Below, piece by piece: positions 1 to 7,654 of a stretch of DNA of 64,000 bases. The first letter of the stretch is position 1. Each line of letters starts with the position of its first letter. Position numbers and translations under genes: made by a program. The notes below the pieces were generated by a model. It worked only from the letters and a program-made list of their open reading frames with translations, had not been told where the DNA came from and made no database searches. Origin of the DNA: an uncultured Thermoanaerobaculum sp. (lineage in GTDB: Bacteria; Acidobacteriota; Thermoanaerobaculia; Thermoanaerobaculales; Thermoanaerobaculaceae); assembly GCA_937934115.1 (NCBI GenBank), contig CALHAH010000029.1, forward strand, positions 1-64,000, read 5' to 3'.

Positions 1-378
1 CGCGGGTGGGTGGTGGGGGGCGAGCGTGCCCCCCGCGGGAGATAACCGGCGGCCCCACATTTCCTCGCGGCGGCCCCACATTTCTCCGCGCCGCTCACAC
101 AGAGCAAAAACGTAAGAATGTGGGACCCGCGCTCGGCGCGGGTTCTGAAGAAACAAATGTGCAACATCGGGTCCGCGCGAGTTTTCCAGGAATGTGTTTA
201 TTGCCGCCGCGGAGCGGCGGCCCCACATTTCCTCGCGGCGGCCCCACAGCGCAAAAAGTTAAAAACGTGGGACCCGCGCTCCGCGCGGGTTAAAAAGGAA
301 AAACGTTTATAGCCGGCGCAGGAGCGCCGGCCCCACAAACGGAGCGGCGGCCCCACATTTGTCCGCGGTGGCTTCACA
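1..378. repeat. Cluster of REP-like palindromic units (first cluster)
   Basis: This gene-free stretch holds at least three complete hairpin units and several partial ones. Plus-oriented units read TGTGGG or CGTGGG followed by an 8-bp stem ACCCGCGC/GCGCGGGT (stems 125-143 and 272-290). Minus-oriented units have a GC stem followed by CCCACA, which is TGTGGG on the other strand: stem GCCGCCGC/GCGGCGGC at 203-221 and stem GCCGGCGC/GCGCCGGC at 312-331. Partial units keep only the 3' stem arm and GGCCCCACA at 47-59, 62-80, 231-248 and 341-357, with a degenerate one at 360-378. Alternating head-to-head and tail-to-tail order resembles bacterial REP/BIME arrays. No RAYT transposase is visible in the window. 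Confidence 0.75.
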
Positions 379-386
379 GAAGCGAG

Positions 387-710
387 GTCGGAAACGGTTC
401 CGAGTTCGCCAGGGAGTTTTCGAAAGCCCTGCACGCCTGCGGTCTTGAACACTTCTGGACCAACTTTCGGCTTCCCCAAGGAAAACCCTTTCGTGAAGCG
501 TGAAAGCCGCACCCTTCAGGACATGTTCATCAACTACAACCCGGATCTCCTCTTCACCGCCGTGGACCTAGAAACCGCAAGCTGGCCCAGTTTCTCATCC
601 GCGGAGGCACGCAACTCCCCCACCACGCCGGAAAACTCAAAACCGCTATTCAGGTTTTCTCCGACTCCACCAAGGCGTGCCAAAAGTTATGGACGAATAC
701 GCGCGGGTAA
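387..710 (+). pseudogene. Decayed C-terminal remnant of a DDE (IS481/rve-type) transposase
   Basis: Translating from 387 gives VGNGSEFAREFSKAL, followed by GLEHFWTNFRLP. This matches the usual DNGSEF...LGI.H....P core of rve integrase-type transposases. The frame then shifts by one base to read PFVKRESRTLQDMFINYN, equivalent to the VERFNRTLQEEF segment. It shifts back near 582 to read LAQFLIRG, PHHAGKLKTAIQ and CQKLWTNT before a TAA at 708-710; these correspond to the usual WYN.xRPHHSLG and CxMxWTxT tail. The N-terminal two thirds are missing and no start is present. A degenerate REP-like unit abuts the truncation point. The family call rests on recognised motifs only, and the gene is clearly non-functional. 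Confidence 0.7.
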
Positions 711-756
711 GAAAGCCTTTCCTCCTCTGATAAACTCAACGCGGAGGAGAGACTCA

Positions 757-1269
757 ATGAGGTTAGAACAGGCATTAGCAGTGGCTATCGAATACGAAAC
801 CAGAGTACGAGACCACTACGCCCAGGGGGAGGGCCAAATCCTCAGCCCCGAGGGAAAGAAAATCTTCCGCGTTATGGCCGCCGAAGAGCAGCGCCACCTG
901 GAGTACCTGCTTTCGCGCTTGGATGAATGGAAAAAAACCGGTCACATTAAAAGCCCGGAGCTCGCTACTGAAATCCCGCCTTTAGACATTCTCGAGCAAG
1001 CCAAAACGAAGCTCGAAACCGCGCACAAGGGGCACGTGGCGACGCAAGGCGAGCTGGAGCTTTTGAAGACCGCTTTAGAGCTAGAAAGAACCACGTCCGG
1101 CTTTTACCAGGACCTGGTGGCCAAGCTTCCAGCACAGTACCAGCCGCTTTTCTCGCGGTTTCTCGATATAGAACGGGGGCACCTTGCCATCGTGCAAGCG
1201 GAAATAGACGCCATTGCCGGCCACGGCCACTGGTTTGATTTCATGGAGTTTGACCTCGAGGCTGGATAG
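757..1269 (+). CDS. Ferritin-like / rubrerythrin-type protein
   Basis: A 170-residue all-helical protein with four helices bearing diiron-type ligands: E..Y in helix 1 (IEYETRVRDHY), EExxH in helix 2 (AAEEQRHLEYL), an E in helix 3 (ALELERTTSGFY) and ExxH in helix 4 (LDIERGHLAIV). It probably acts in the cytoplasm in peroxide or iron handling; there is no rubredoxin domain. The start at 757 is chosen because GGAGGAG lies just upstream and similarity begins there. The open frame runs further upstream only through transposase debris. A short inverted pair (722-727 with 744-749) could mask the ribosome-binding site. A strong terminator follows at 1296. Confidence 0.85.
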   Translation: MRLEQALAVAIEYETRVRDHYAQGEGQILSPEGKKIFRVMAAEEQRHLEYLLSRLDEWKKTGHIKSPELATEIPPLDILEQAKTKLETAHKGHVATQGELELLKTALELERTTSGFYQDLVAKLPAQYQPLFSRFLDIERGHLAIVQAEIDAIAGHGHWFDFMEFDLEAG

Positions 1270-1295
1270 GAAGCCCCAACCCCGCGACGTACAAG

Positions 1296-1322
1296 AAAGC
1301 CCGCAGCAGGTGCGGGCTTTGT
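1296..1322. terminator. Bidirectional rho-independent terminator
   Basis: A perfect 10-bp stem AAAGCCCGCA/TGCGGGCTTT (1296-1305 with 1311-1320) has a 5-base loop and T-rich sequence beyond it on the plus strand. It lies between the convergent ferritin-like gene and the PLP enzyme gene, so it can serve both. Confidence 0.85.
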
Positions 1323-1342
1323 TTTGCAGAGTTGACTCCGGC

Positions 1343-2731
1343 TCAAGCCCCAGCTAATGCCTGCTCCAAATCAGCAATAATATCGTCCGGGTGCTCGGCC
1401 CCCACCGAAAGGCGGATGAGGTTATCGGGGATGGCAGCCAGCTTGCGCCCCTCCTCCCCCTGTTGCTGGTGGGTAGAAATGGCCGGAATCGTGGCCACCG
1501 ACTTGATGCGCCCCAGGTCCGTGGCACGGTAAATGCGCTGAAGCCCATCCAAAACGCGGCGTGCTGCCTCGTGACCGCCCTTCACACAAAAAGACAACAG
1601 GTGGCCGTAGCGGTTAACCCTCTCGCGGTAGCGCTGGTCGTGTTCGCTGTCCACCAACCACAGGTAGCGGCGTGCCAGGTGATGGAAGGGGTACGAGTGA
1701 AGGCCGGGGTAGCTTACCTTTTCCACCTTGGGGTGGCTTTCCAGAAACTCGGCCACCGTAAGGGCACTCTCCGAAAGCACGTCCATGCGGGTGCGCAACG
1801 TGCGTAGGTCGTTCAAGGTAAGTACCGCTTGCATGGGCGAAAGGTTGGGGCCGTTGTCGCGGTTGGGAAGGAACTTGATGTAGCTGGCGAAGTCCTCGCG
1901 CATTTGCTCGTTGGGAATGGTCGTAACGATTGGCTTTCGAGCAATGACCGCGCCGGCAACGCCGAACCCCGAAGCCGTCATGCTCTTGGTCACGGAGTGC
2001 ACCACGATGTCGGCCCCGTGCTGCAAAGGCCGAAGCAACGCCGGTGTGGCTACGGTGGAGTCCACAATGAGGGGAATGCCATGGCCGTGCGCCAGCTCGG
2101 CTACGGCCGCGATGTCAAAGAAGGCAAGGGTCGGGTTGGAAGGCAGCTCCCCGTACAAAAACCGCGTGTGCTCATCAATGAGGGCTGCCCATTCCTCAAG
2201 TCTTTCCGGGTGCTGTACCCAGCGCACCTCGATCCCCTTTTCTTTTTGTCGCACGGAAAACTGCTGGAAAGTGCCACCGTAAACGTGAGCAGAAGCGACA
2301 AAATTGATGGGTTCCGTTTCTCTTCCTGGCAACCGCACCAAGAACGGCTCAATGGCCGACATGATGGCAGCCATCCCGGAAGAGGTGGCGCAACACGCGG
2401 TTTCAAACTCACACCCGTAGCCTTCCAAAAGCGCCAAAGTCCACTCCAGGTAATAAACGGAGGGGTTGGCAATCCGTGCGTAACACCATGTGGGGATGAG
2501 GTACGCCAGCGCGGCTTCCAACTCGTCGCTATCGCGATACGCTTGCGAGGTGGCAAGGTAAACAGGCTCGACTATTGCCCCCTGGTTGCGCCCGATGGCC
2601 TCGTCCACCGTGTAAAGCCCATGAACCGCCACGGTGTCAAACCGCCACTTTTTTGCCTCTCGCCACGCCTTCTGCCGCGCCGCTTGCTCTTCCTGTGCCA
2701 TCGTCACGTACCGTGCCACACCCTCACGCAT
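1343..2731 (-). CDS. Cys/Met metabolism PLP-dependent enzyme (cystathionine gamma-synthase / methionine gamma-lyase family)
   Basis: A 462-residue fold-type I PLP enzyme of the trans-sulfuration family. The Schiff-base lysine lies in HSVTKSMTASG, and the PLP-phosphate region AFFDIAAVAELAHGHGIPLIVDST precedes it. SSGMAA near residue 120 matches the family's cofactor-binding loop. Length is somewhat above the usual 390-430 residues because of an N-terminal extension. Family members interconvert homocysteine, cystathionine, methionine and acylated homoserines; the exact substrate cannot be fixed from sequence. ATG at 2731 is preferred over an upstream ATG because GGGAGG precedes it. It is divergent from the FmdB gene, and a palindromic operator-like region lies between them. 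Confidence 0.85.
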   Translation of the reverse strand: MREGVARYVTMAQEEQAARQKAWREAKKWRFDTVAVHGLYTVDEAIGRNQGAIVEPVYLATSQAYRDSDELEAALAYLIPTWCYARIANPSVYYLEWTLALLEGYGCEFETACCATSSGMAAIMSAIEPFLVRLPGRETEPINFVASAHVYGGTFQQFSVRQKEKGIEVRWVQHPERLEEWAALIDEHTRFLYGELPSNPTLAFFDIAAVAELAHGHGIPLIVDSTVATPALLRPLQHGADIVVHSVTKSMTASGFGVAGAVIARKPIVTTIPNEQMREDFASYIKFLPNRDNGPNLSPMQAVLTLNDLRTLRTRMDVLSESALTVAEFLESHPKVEKVSYPGLHSYPFHHLARRYLWLVDSEHDQRYRERVNRYGHLLSFCVKGGHEAARRVLDGLQRIYRATDLGRIKSVATIPAISTHQQQGEEGRKLAAIPDNLIRLSVGAEHPDDIIADLEQALAGA

Positions 2732-2848
2732 GGTTCCTGCCCTCCCTGACAACTCTTTTACCTGACTAGCCAATATTACCAGAAGACCAATGCCGTAGCC
2801 ATCGGGGCCGAATCTTTTTCGGGCGGTTCTCAGTACCGCAATTTATTT

Positions 2849-2870
2849 TTCACAATGTGAAGCTGTTCAC
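2849..2870. promoter_or_regulatory. Candidate operator: 13-bp palindrome plus third half-site
   Basis: TTCACA-A-TGTGAA (2849-2861) is a perfect inverted repeat. GTGAA (2857-2861) and TTCAC (2866-2870) form a second inverted pair spaced by four bases. It sits in the 235-bp divergent region between the PLP enzyme and FmdB genes. A regulator-binding role is inference. Confidence 0.5.
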
Positions 2871-2966
2871 GTGCCATGGGCAAAAAATCAACAACTCCCT
2901 GCGGCCGCTCCCTTGCCCTCATCCAGCTAGAATAACCCCGCGTGGCGAAAGCCGGGGAGGTGTGCC

Positions 2967-3455
2967 GTGCCCATTTTTGAGTACCTTTGCGTTCGCTGCA
3001 ACCGAATCTACAGCTTCCTTTCCCTGTCCCCCACCCCCAAGCGCCAGCCCACCTGTCCGCGCTGTGGCAGCCAGGAGCTGAGACGCGTGCCCTCGTCTTT
3101 TGCGGTCGCGGGAATTTCCCGAAAAGGCGAAAAACACGAGAAAACACTTCCGGAAGATAAGCCCACGCTACCAGCGGGTTTGGAAAAAGAACTGGAAAGC
3201 TTGGCAGAAAATCTTGACGAAAAAGACATGGAAGATCCCAAGACCATGGGCCGTCTTATGCGCCGGCTGGCCGAAGTGTCGGGGGAGCCTGTGCCCCCAA
3301 CTCTGGAGGAGATGATCCGTCGCATGGAAGCCGGTGAAGATCCGGAAAAACTGGAAGAAGAATTGGGCGACCAACTGGAAGAAGAGCTGGGGGCGGAGGG
3401 CGGCGGCGAAGAACCTGAAGCCCCCTCCCGGGACCCCGGCCTTTACAGCTTCTAA
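2967..3455 (+). CDS. FmdB-family zinc-ribbon protein
   Basis: A 162-residue protein opening with the FmdB-type zinc ribbon: MPIFEYLCVRC, then CPRCGSQELRR, giving CxxC pairs at residues 8/11 and 30/33. The rest is charged and very rich in glutamate towards the C-terminus, probably disordered or helical. FmdB proteins are named for a putative formamidase regulator, but their biochemical role is unclear. The GTG start at 2967 is supported by GGGGAGG at 2954-2960. The gene is divergent from the Cys/Met PLP enzyme, so the shared upstream region may link their expression. Confidence 0.8.
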   Translation: MPIFEYLCVRCNRIYSFLSLSPTPKRQPTCPRCGSQELRRVPSSFAVAGISRKGEKHEKTLPEDKPTLPAGLEKELESLAENLDEKDMEDPKTMGRLMRRLAEVSGEPVPPTLEEMIRRMEAGEDPEKLEEELGDQLEEELGAEGGGEEPEAPSRDPGLYSF

Positions 3456-3541
3456 TTTCCTGAACGACACTGTTGCTTGCAGCACGCCTTGGTGACTCGC
3501 GGTTGCGCCGGTTTTTCGTCCGTGGTACGGCAGCCGGGGGT

Positions 3542-4417
3542 CTACACCGGGTCGGTATCCACCATAACCTGGGTATCGGGGCCGTGCTTGTCACGGATGC
3601 GCTTGATGGCTTCCTCAGCAATTTCGTGGGAACGCTCAAAGGAAGTTTCACGGTCCACCAAAAGACGAAACTCAAAAAAAGGCACCCGCCCTGCCCTTCG
3701 CGAACGGAAAGCGCGATACCCACGCACCTCAGGTGCTAGGTTGGCAATCATGGCCTTCACCTCGTCTTCTACTTGGCGAGGAAGGCCCCTATCCAGAAGC
3801 TCATCGGCGGCGTCCCTGTAAATCCCCCAAACCCCGCGCAGGATGAAAAAGGCAATGATCACTGTGGCCAAAGGGTCAGCAGCGTGCCATCCGCCAACTT
3901 CGAAAGCCAAAATGCCAAAAGCGGCCACACCGTTGGAGGCGAGGTCAGTGGCGTAGTGGAAGGCATCGGCGCGTAGCGCCACCGAGTGAGTGGCGGCCGC
4001 TTCACGCCGCAGAAAAGCGGTAAGTGCCAGCGAAACCCCTAACGACACCACCATCATGACCAAGGCCACGGCCGTTTTCTCTAAAGGTCGAGGAAGCAGA
4101 AAACGCTCCACTGCCTTCCCAATAAGCCAAAGACCACCCATAGCCACCACCGTGGCTTGAATGACCGCCGAAAGCGCTTCGGCTTTCCCATGGCCAAAAG
4201 CGTGCTTTTCATCCGGTGGGGCCGCCGCCATGCGCAGGTAAATGGCGTTCAGTCCGGAGCAGAAAAGGTCCATCAGCGAATCCACTGCCGCCGCCAGCAC
4301 CGCCAGCGAGTGGGTTTGCCAACCCACAATGGCCTTGGCGATGGCCAGCAAACCGGCCGTGCCGGCCGCCAGACGAGCAGCCCGAACCTTACGCCGATCG
4401 TCGGCTAGCCTCGCCAA
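3542..4417 (-). CDS. Cation diffusion facilitator (CDF) divalent metal transporter
   Basis: A 291-residue inner-membrane CDF protein with about six transmembrane helices and a cytoplasmic C-terminal domain. Metal-site residues of the family are visible in helix II (AVDSLMDLF) and helix V (RADAFHYATDLASN), and HAFGHGKAEAL lies in the II-III loop. The family exports zinc, iron, cobalt or cadmium by proton antiport. The start is a TTG at 4417: similarity begins there, there is no in-frame ATG nearby, and AGGAGG lies six bases upstream. It overlaps the preceding gene (4405-5016) by 13 bases, implying coupled translation. Metal specificity cannot be read from sequence. Confidence 0.88.
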   Translation of the reverse strand: MARLADDRRKVRAARLAAGTAGLLAIAKAIVGWQTHSLAVLAAAVDSLMDLFCSGLNAIYLRMAAAPPDEKHAFGHGKAEALSAVIQATVVAMGGLWLIGKAVERFLLPRPLEKTAVALVMMVVSLGVSLALTAFLRREAAATHSVALRADAFHYATDLASNGVAAFGILAFEVGGWHAADPLATVIIAFFILRGVWGIYRDAADELLDRGLPRQVEDEVKAMIANLAPEVRGYRAFRSRRAGRVPFFEFRLLVDRETSFERSHEIAEEAIKRIRDKHGPDTQVMVDTDPV

Positions 4418-5016
4418 CCCTTCCCTCCTTCTACCATGAGGTTTTCGGAAGCCACAGAAGGCTCCTTCCCCTCCGGGTAAAAGGTCAAACCCACGCGAGC
4501 TTCCAAAAGCTCGCATTCTTCAGGCTTAAGGGATCTTCGCTCGATGCCCTCCACCACATGCGCCACGGCTTGTGCTGCCGCGGGTTCCCGCCGCAGGAGA
4601 CCCTCCTTAACGGTGCGAGCCACGGCCTTCAAACAACGATGGCGAAAGGCGGAAAAGCTCTCGTCAAACGCCGAGCTCACGCCCAACAGGGGTTGGCGGT
4701 ACATCTCCCGAGGCAAAAGCTTCCTCACCTCCGCAACTAAGGTTTCGGCCTCGGCAACGGTGAGGGGGACCAAAGCTACTGCAGCTGGAAGTCCCGAAAA
4801 CGCTGCCCACCGGCCGGGATCAAAACGCCGCCAGGCAAGGCCCGTGGTTTTCCCCTCCCAGGGGGCTGCCCAGTGGAAAAAGGCCACCTCCTCCACGCCC
4901 CAGTCAGGCACCGACACCCGCACCACAAGGGTTACCTCAAGCCATGGTGATAAGGTTGTCCCTACCCCTTCCCTGACAGGGGCAACGGTCCTTGGAGGTA
5001 AAAGCACCACCTTCAC
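4405..5016 (-). CDS. Hypothetical protein upstream of CDF transporter
   Basis: I do not recognise this 203-residue protein. It has no evident signal peptide or membrane helix. The central part is mixed alpha/beta with several tryptophans (DWGVEEVAFFHWAAP, PGRWAAF). The C-terminal half has a helical segment rich in arginine and alanine, ending in SVASENLMVEGG. The GTG at 5016 is the preferred start, because the open frame to 5088 would run far into the promoter zone of the divergent nuclease gene. Its stop overlaps the CDF start, so the two are likely co-transcribed. Function is unknown. Confidence 0.6.
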   Translation of the reverse strand: MKVVLLPPRTVAPVREGVGTTLSPWLEVTLVVRVSVPDWGVEEVAFFHWAAPWEGKTTGLAWRRFDPGRWAAFSGLPAAVALVPLTVAEAETLVAEVRKLLPREMYRQPLLGVSSAFDESFSAFRHRCLKAVARTVKEGLLRREPAAAQAVAHVVEGIERRSLKPEECELLEARVGLTFYPEGKEPSVASENLMVEGGKGWRG

Positions 5017-5055
5017 GGACCTGGATGGTACACTAGCTGGCCAAAGGAGGCGAAA

Positions 5056-5661
5056 TTGCCTGGTACGCAAGACGCGTGGGACGGACAATTAGGGCTTTTT
5101 GAGGACCCCTCCCTTCGGGAAGCCCCTGTGGGCCGAGCCGTTTTGGTCTTCGATCTGGAAACCCAAAAGAGCTTCGAAGAAGTGGCGGGGCGAAACACCC
5201 GACAACTGGGTATGTCAGTGGGCGTGGTGTACTCCTTTGCCGATGACCGCTTCCACGTGTTTTACGAGAGAGAGGTGGATCGCCTCATGGCCACGTTAGC
5301 CAGCGCCGAGTTAGTGGTGGGATTCAACGTTTTGGGTTTTGATTACGAGGTCCTTCGCGGGTACGGCGAGTTCCCGGCGGGAACACCCCAGACCCTGGAC
5401 ATTATGGTGGACCTGCAGCAAAAGCTTTCCTTCCGCCCTAAACTGGATTCCGTGGTCCAGGCGACCTTAGGTGAAGGCAAGACCGGGGATGGCCTGCAAG
5501 CCCTCCGCTGGTACCGGGAGGGGCGTTTGGATGAGATCGCCAGATACTGCCAGGAGGACGTGCGCCTGACCCGCGACCTTTACCTCTACGGCAAGCGCCA
5601 CCGCCACGTTTTGGTAGCCCGCTATGCCGGCTCCCCCATCAAGGTGGAGGTGGATTGGTAA
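5056..5661 (+). CDS. DEDD-type 3'-5' exonuclease / RNase H-like domain protein
   Basis: A 201-residue protein with the ordered motifs of the DEDD exonuclease superfamily: Exo I VFDLET (about residue 33), Exo II VVGFNVLGFDYEVL, and Exo III YCQEDVRLTRDLY with its catalytic aspartate. TLDIMVDLQ lies between II and III. It resembles the YprB-like predicted nucleases, sometimes found attached to DEAD-box helicases, but stands alone here. The substrate is unknown. TTG at 5056 is taken as start because AGGAGG precedes it by five bases. It is divergent from the hypothetical gene at 4405-5016 with a gap of only 39 bases. Confidence 0.75.
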   Translation: MPGTQDAWDGQLGLFEDPSLREAPVGRAVLVFDLETQKSFEEVAGRNTRQLGMSVGVVYSFADDRFHVFYEREVDRLMATLASAELVVGFNVLGFDYEVLRGYGEFPAGTPQTLDIMVDLQQKLSFRPKLDSVVQATLGEGKTGDGLQALRWYREGRLDEIARYCQEDVRLTRDLYLYGKRHRHVLVARYAGSPIKVEVDW

Positions 5662-5695
5662 CTTTTCCCAAGAGCTCACGCCCTAGGCACTGACC

Positions 5696-6700
5696 ATGCA
5701 TGCGCACGCCTTTCCCCTGTTGGTTGGCGACGTAGGCGCCACGAAAACCGTGCTCGCCGTGGTGCTCGCAAGCCCCCACGGGATCGCCATGGACCGGCAA
5801 ACGGTGACGCGGGTGGTAAGCACCGCCTTCCCCCACCTCCGCGATTTGGTGGCAAGCTACTTGACCACGCAACGCGGCCCTCGACCGCGGGCAGCCTGCT
5901 TCGGCGTTCCTGGACCGGTGCTGGCGGGGAGCTGTGTCACCACCAATTTACCTTGGAAGCTGCAAGGCCAAGAACTGGCAGCGTCCCTGGGCTTGGAGCA
6001 AGTGTTGCTCATTAACGACGTAGCAGCACTGGCCTGGGCTTTCGCACACCCACCGTTGCCCGCGCACCGGCTGCTCCATCCGGGAAACCCGAGGGAGAGC
6101 GCGTCTAAGCTGGTGGTAGCCGTGGGTACCGGCCTGGGTGCCGCCGCGGTAGTAGAAACCCCACGCGGCCCCGCGGTTGTCCCTACGGAAGCCGGCCATG
6201 GCGATTTTTGCCCCAAAGCCCCTGAGGACTGGGAGCTTGCCTCCTGGCTTCGCAAGCAGGTGGGCAACGTGACCTATGAGCACGTGGTTTCTGGACCCGG
6301 GCTGGTTCGTCTCTACCGATTTTTTTCGGGGCAAAGCCTGGCTTCAGACTTAGCTGCCGCTCACGACCCCGGGGCATGGGTGGTGGCGCATGCCCATGAC
6401 AACCCCCACTGCGCCAGGGCCGTGGCCCTTGCGGTAACGTACCTGGCTCGCTTCCTGGCCGACCTTTCGCTGGTGACGCTGCCCCTTGCTGGGGTTTTCC
6501 TCGCTGGCTCGGTGACTGCTGGCCTTGTTCCCTGGCTGCGCTGGCCGGAGTTTGCCCGGGCTTTCCAGGACAAAGGCGTACACCAAGAGCTTCTCGCCCA
6601 GATCCCCGTATCCTTGGTGGAGGATCCGTTGGCGGCGCTTTTAGGGTGTGCCTACGCTTGGCTCGCTGGTCAAGAAAGCCTCACTGCAGGAACACGGTAA
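5696..6700 (+). CDS. glk: Glucokinase (Glk family)
   Basis: A 334-residue sugar kinase of the bacterial Glk (PF02685) type rather than ROK. Motifs in order: N-terminal phosphate loop LVGDVGATKT, GVPGPV and TNLPW of the sugar pocket, LINDVAALAW containing the catalytic aspartate, VGTGLGAA of the adenosine loop, and PTEAGHGDFCP. It would phosphorylate glucose to glucose-6-phosphate, feeding glycolysis together with the phosphofructokinase at 15144-16268. It follows the nuclease gene by 34 bases. Its 3' end overlaps the convergent lipoprotein gene by 20 bases. Confidence 0.88.
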   Translation: MHAHAFPLLVGDVGATKTVLAVVLASPHGIAMDRQTVTRVVSTAFPHLRDLVASYLTTQRGPRPRAACFGVPGPVLAGSCVTTNLPWKLQGQELAASLGLEQVLLINDVAALAWAFAHPPLPAHRLLHPGNPRESASKLVVAVGTGLGAAAVVETPRGPAVVPTEAGHGDFCPKAPEDWELASWLRKQVGNVTYEHVVSGPGLVRLYRFFSGQSLASDLAAAHDPGAWVVAHAHDNPHCARAVALAVTYLARFLADLSLVTLPLAGVFLAGSVTAGLVPWLRWPEFARAFQDKGVHQELLAQIPVSLVEDPLAALLGCAYAWLAGQESLTAGTR

Positions 6701-7106
6701 CTTCGAAGCTACCGTCGTTGTTTTCCGCGTCCAAATCGTTGATCCCCAAGTACAGCTCGCCACCTCTCACGATAGTGCCGGAAAACTCCTTGCCCACGAG
6801 GAAAGGATCGCCATCTTCCCCTACCTTGCCGATGAGCGCTAGGTGCGGCCACTCGGGGACCAAGCTGTACCGCGCCCATTCGGGGTGCTCAGAAGTTCCT
6901 TCTGGCCCAAAGCGCCACTGCCCACCCGCAAGCTCGCCCGTGGCCGTGAGGTGCAGCTTTTGCCCTGGTTGGACATGTAGCCCTGTTTTTGTCCAAGTGG
7001 CGGCGCAGGGCACCTTCACGGTCTTGCCCCTCTTCTCAGCGTTCCCACCGCAAAAGCTAAGCACCAGCACCGCCGCCATCACCCCAACTAAAGTTAGCTT
7101 GCTCAT
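6681..7106 (-). CDS. Secreted lipoprotein with LecA (PA-IL)-like lectin domain
   Basis: A 141-residue exported protein. The N-terminus has a short hydrophobic stretch ending in LSFC, a plausible lipobox, so it may be lipid-anchored. The mature part resembles LecA-type jelly-roll lectins: ATWTKTGLHVQPGQKLHLTA at the start, LALIGKVG in the middle and GGELYLGINDLDAENNDGSF at the end. The last carries the N-D..(D/N)N calcium and sugar ligand pattern. Ligand specificity is unknown. Its start overlaps the stop of the upstream gene (ATGA), placing it last in a group behind proS. Confidence 0.65.
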   Translation of the reverse strand: MSKLTLVGVMAAVLVLSFCGGNAEKRGKTVKVPCAATWTKTGLHVQPGQKLHLTATGELAGGQWRFGPEGTSEHPEWARYSLVPEWPHLALIGKVGEDGDPFLVGKEFSGTIVRGGELYLGINDLDAENNDGSFEVTVFLQ

Positions 7107-7654
7107 GGCGCACCTCCTTCCCCAAGTTGCTGCAAAAGCCGGCCGGCCAGTTCCTCGGCCACCTGTCGCAAAAACTGGCTTTTGGGAGGGCCCACCTGCA
7201 AGAAAAGCCCACCCAGATCCTCGAAGCGCTCACGGGCAAACGCTTTGAGCTCCCCCAGCTGGCGCTGGCATTCGGCCTTGGCCTCCTCACACGGGGTGCA
7301 AGCCACCTCGCCAAAAGCGGTTGTGTCTTCGATGATTTCCACTGCCGGCTTTTGGCCCTTCGCTTCCGGTTTCTCAAGCCCTCCCGGCCACTGGGGTGAA
7401 ACCTTAAGCCTTTGGGAAAAGCGAGCTGCCACTGCCCAACCGGTAGAAGCCTTGCCGACGACGATGGGAACTGCCACCACCTCCAGGCAAACCGCCGTTT
7501 CCCTGCAGTTCCAACGGGTTTCCCTACCTAACTTGCTTTGCAAGCCCTCACGCAACACCAAACGCGCTCCTGGGTCGTCCACCGTCAAGATCACCCCTAC
7601 CTGCGAAGTCGGTGTGCTAAGCGTGGCCTGCAGGAGGAGCAACGCCAAAAGCAC
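7103..7654 (-). CDS. Hypothetical secreted protein
   Basis: A 183-residue protein I do not recognise. The N-terminus MLLALLLLQATLS looks like a short signal peptide. A beta-rich region follows with a Cys pair (WNCRETAVCLEV) that could form a disulfide. A CTPCEEAKAEC segment and a helical C-terminus (FARERFEDLGGLF...EELAGRLLQQL) close the protein. It starts with a GTG overlapping the TAG stop of proS by one base, and its stop overlaps the lectin-like gene by ATGA. The three are presumably one transcript, but nothing in the sequence explains the link to proS. Confidence 0.6.
   Translation of the reverse strand: MLLALLLLQATLSTPTSQVGVILTVDDPGARLVLREGLQSKLGRETRWNCRETAVCLEVVAVPIVVGKASTGWAVAARFSQRLKVSPQWPGGLEKPEAKGQKPAVEIIEDTTAFGEVACTPCEEAKAECQRQLGELKAFARERFEDLGGLFLQVGPPKSQFLRQVAEELAGRLLQQLGEGGAP

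Noticed and set aside
1-378. CRISPR array
   Set aside because: Repeats are short, vary in stem sequence, alternate in orientation and have irregular spacing. No cas genes are present.
445-756. Upstream extension of the ferritin-like frame by about 104 codons
   Set aside because: The residues belong to transposase remnant or non-coding sequence, and a good ribosome site and family similarity begin at 757.
1829-2749. Long open frame of 306 codons on the plus strand
   Set aside because: It lies wholly antisense to the PLP enzyme gene, has low-complexity composition and no recognisable domain. It is a GC-rich shadow frame.
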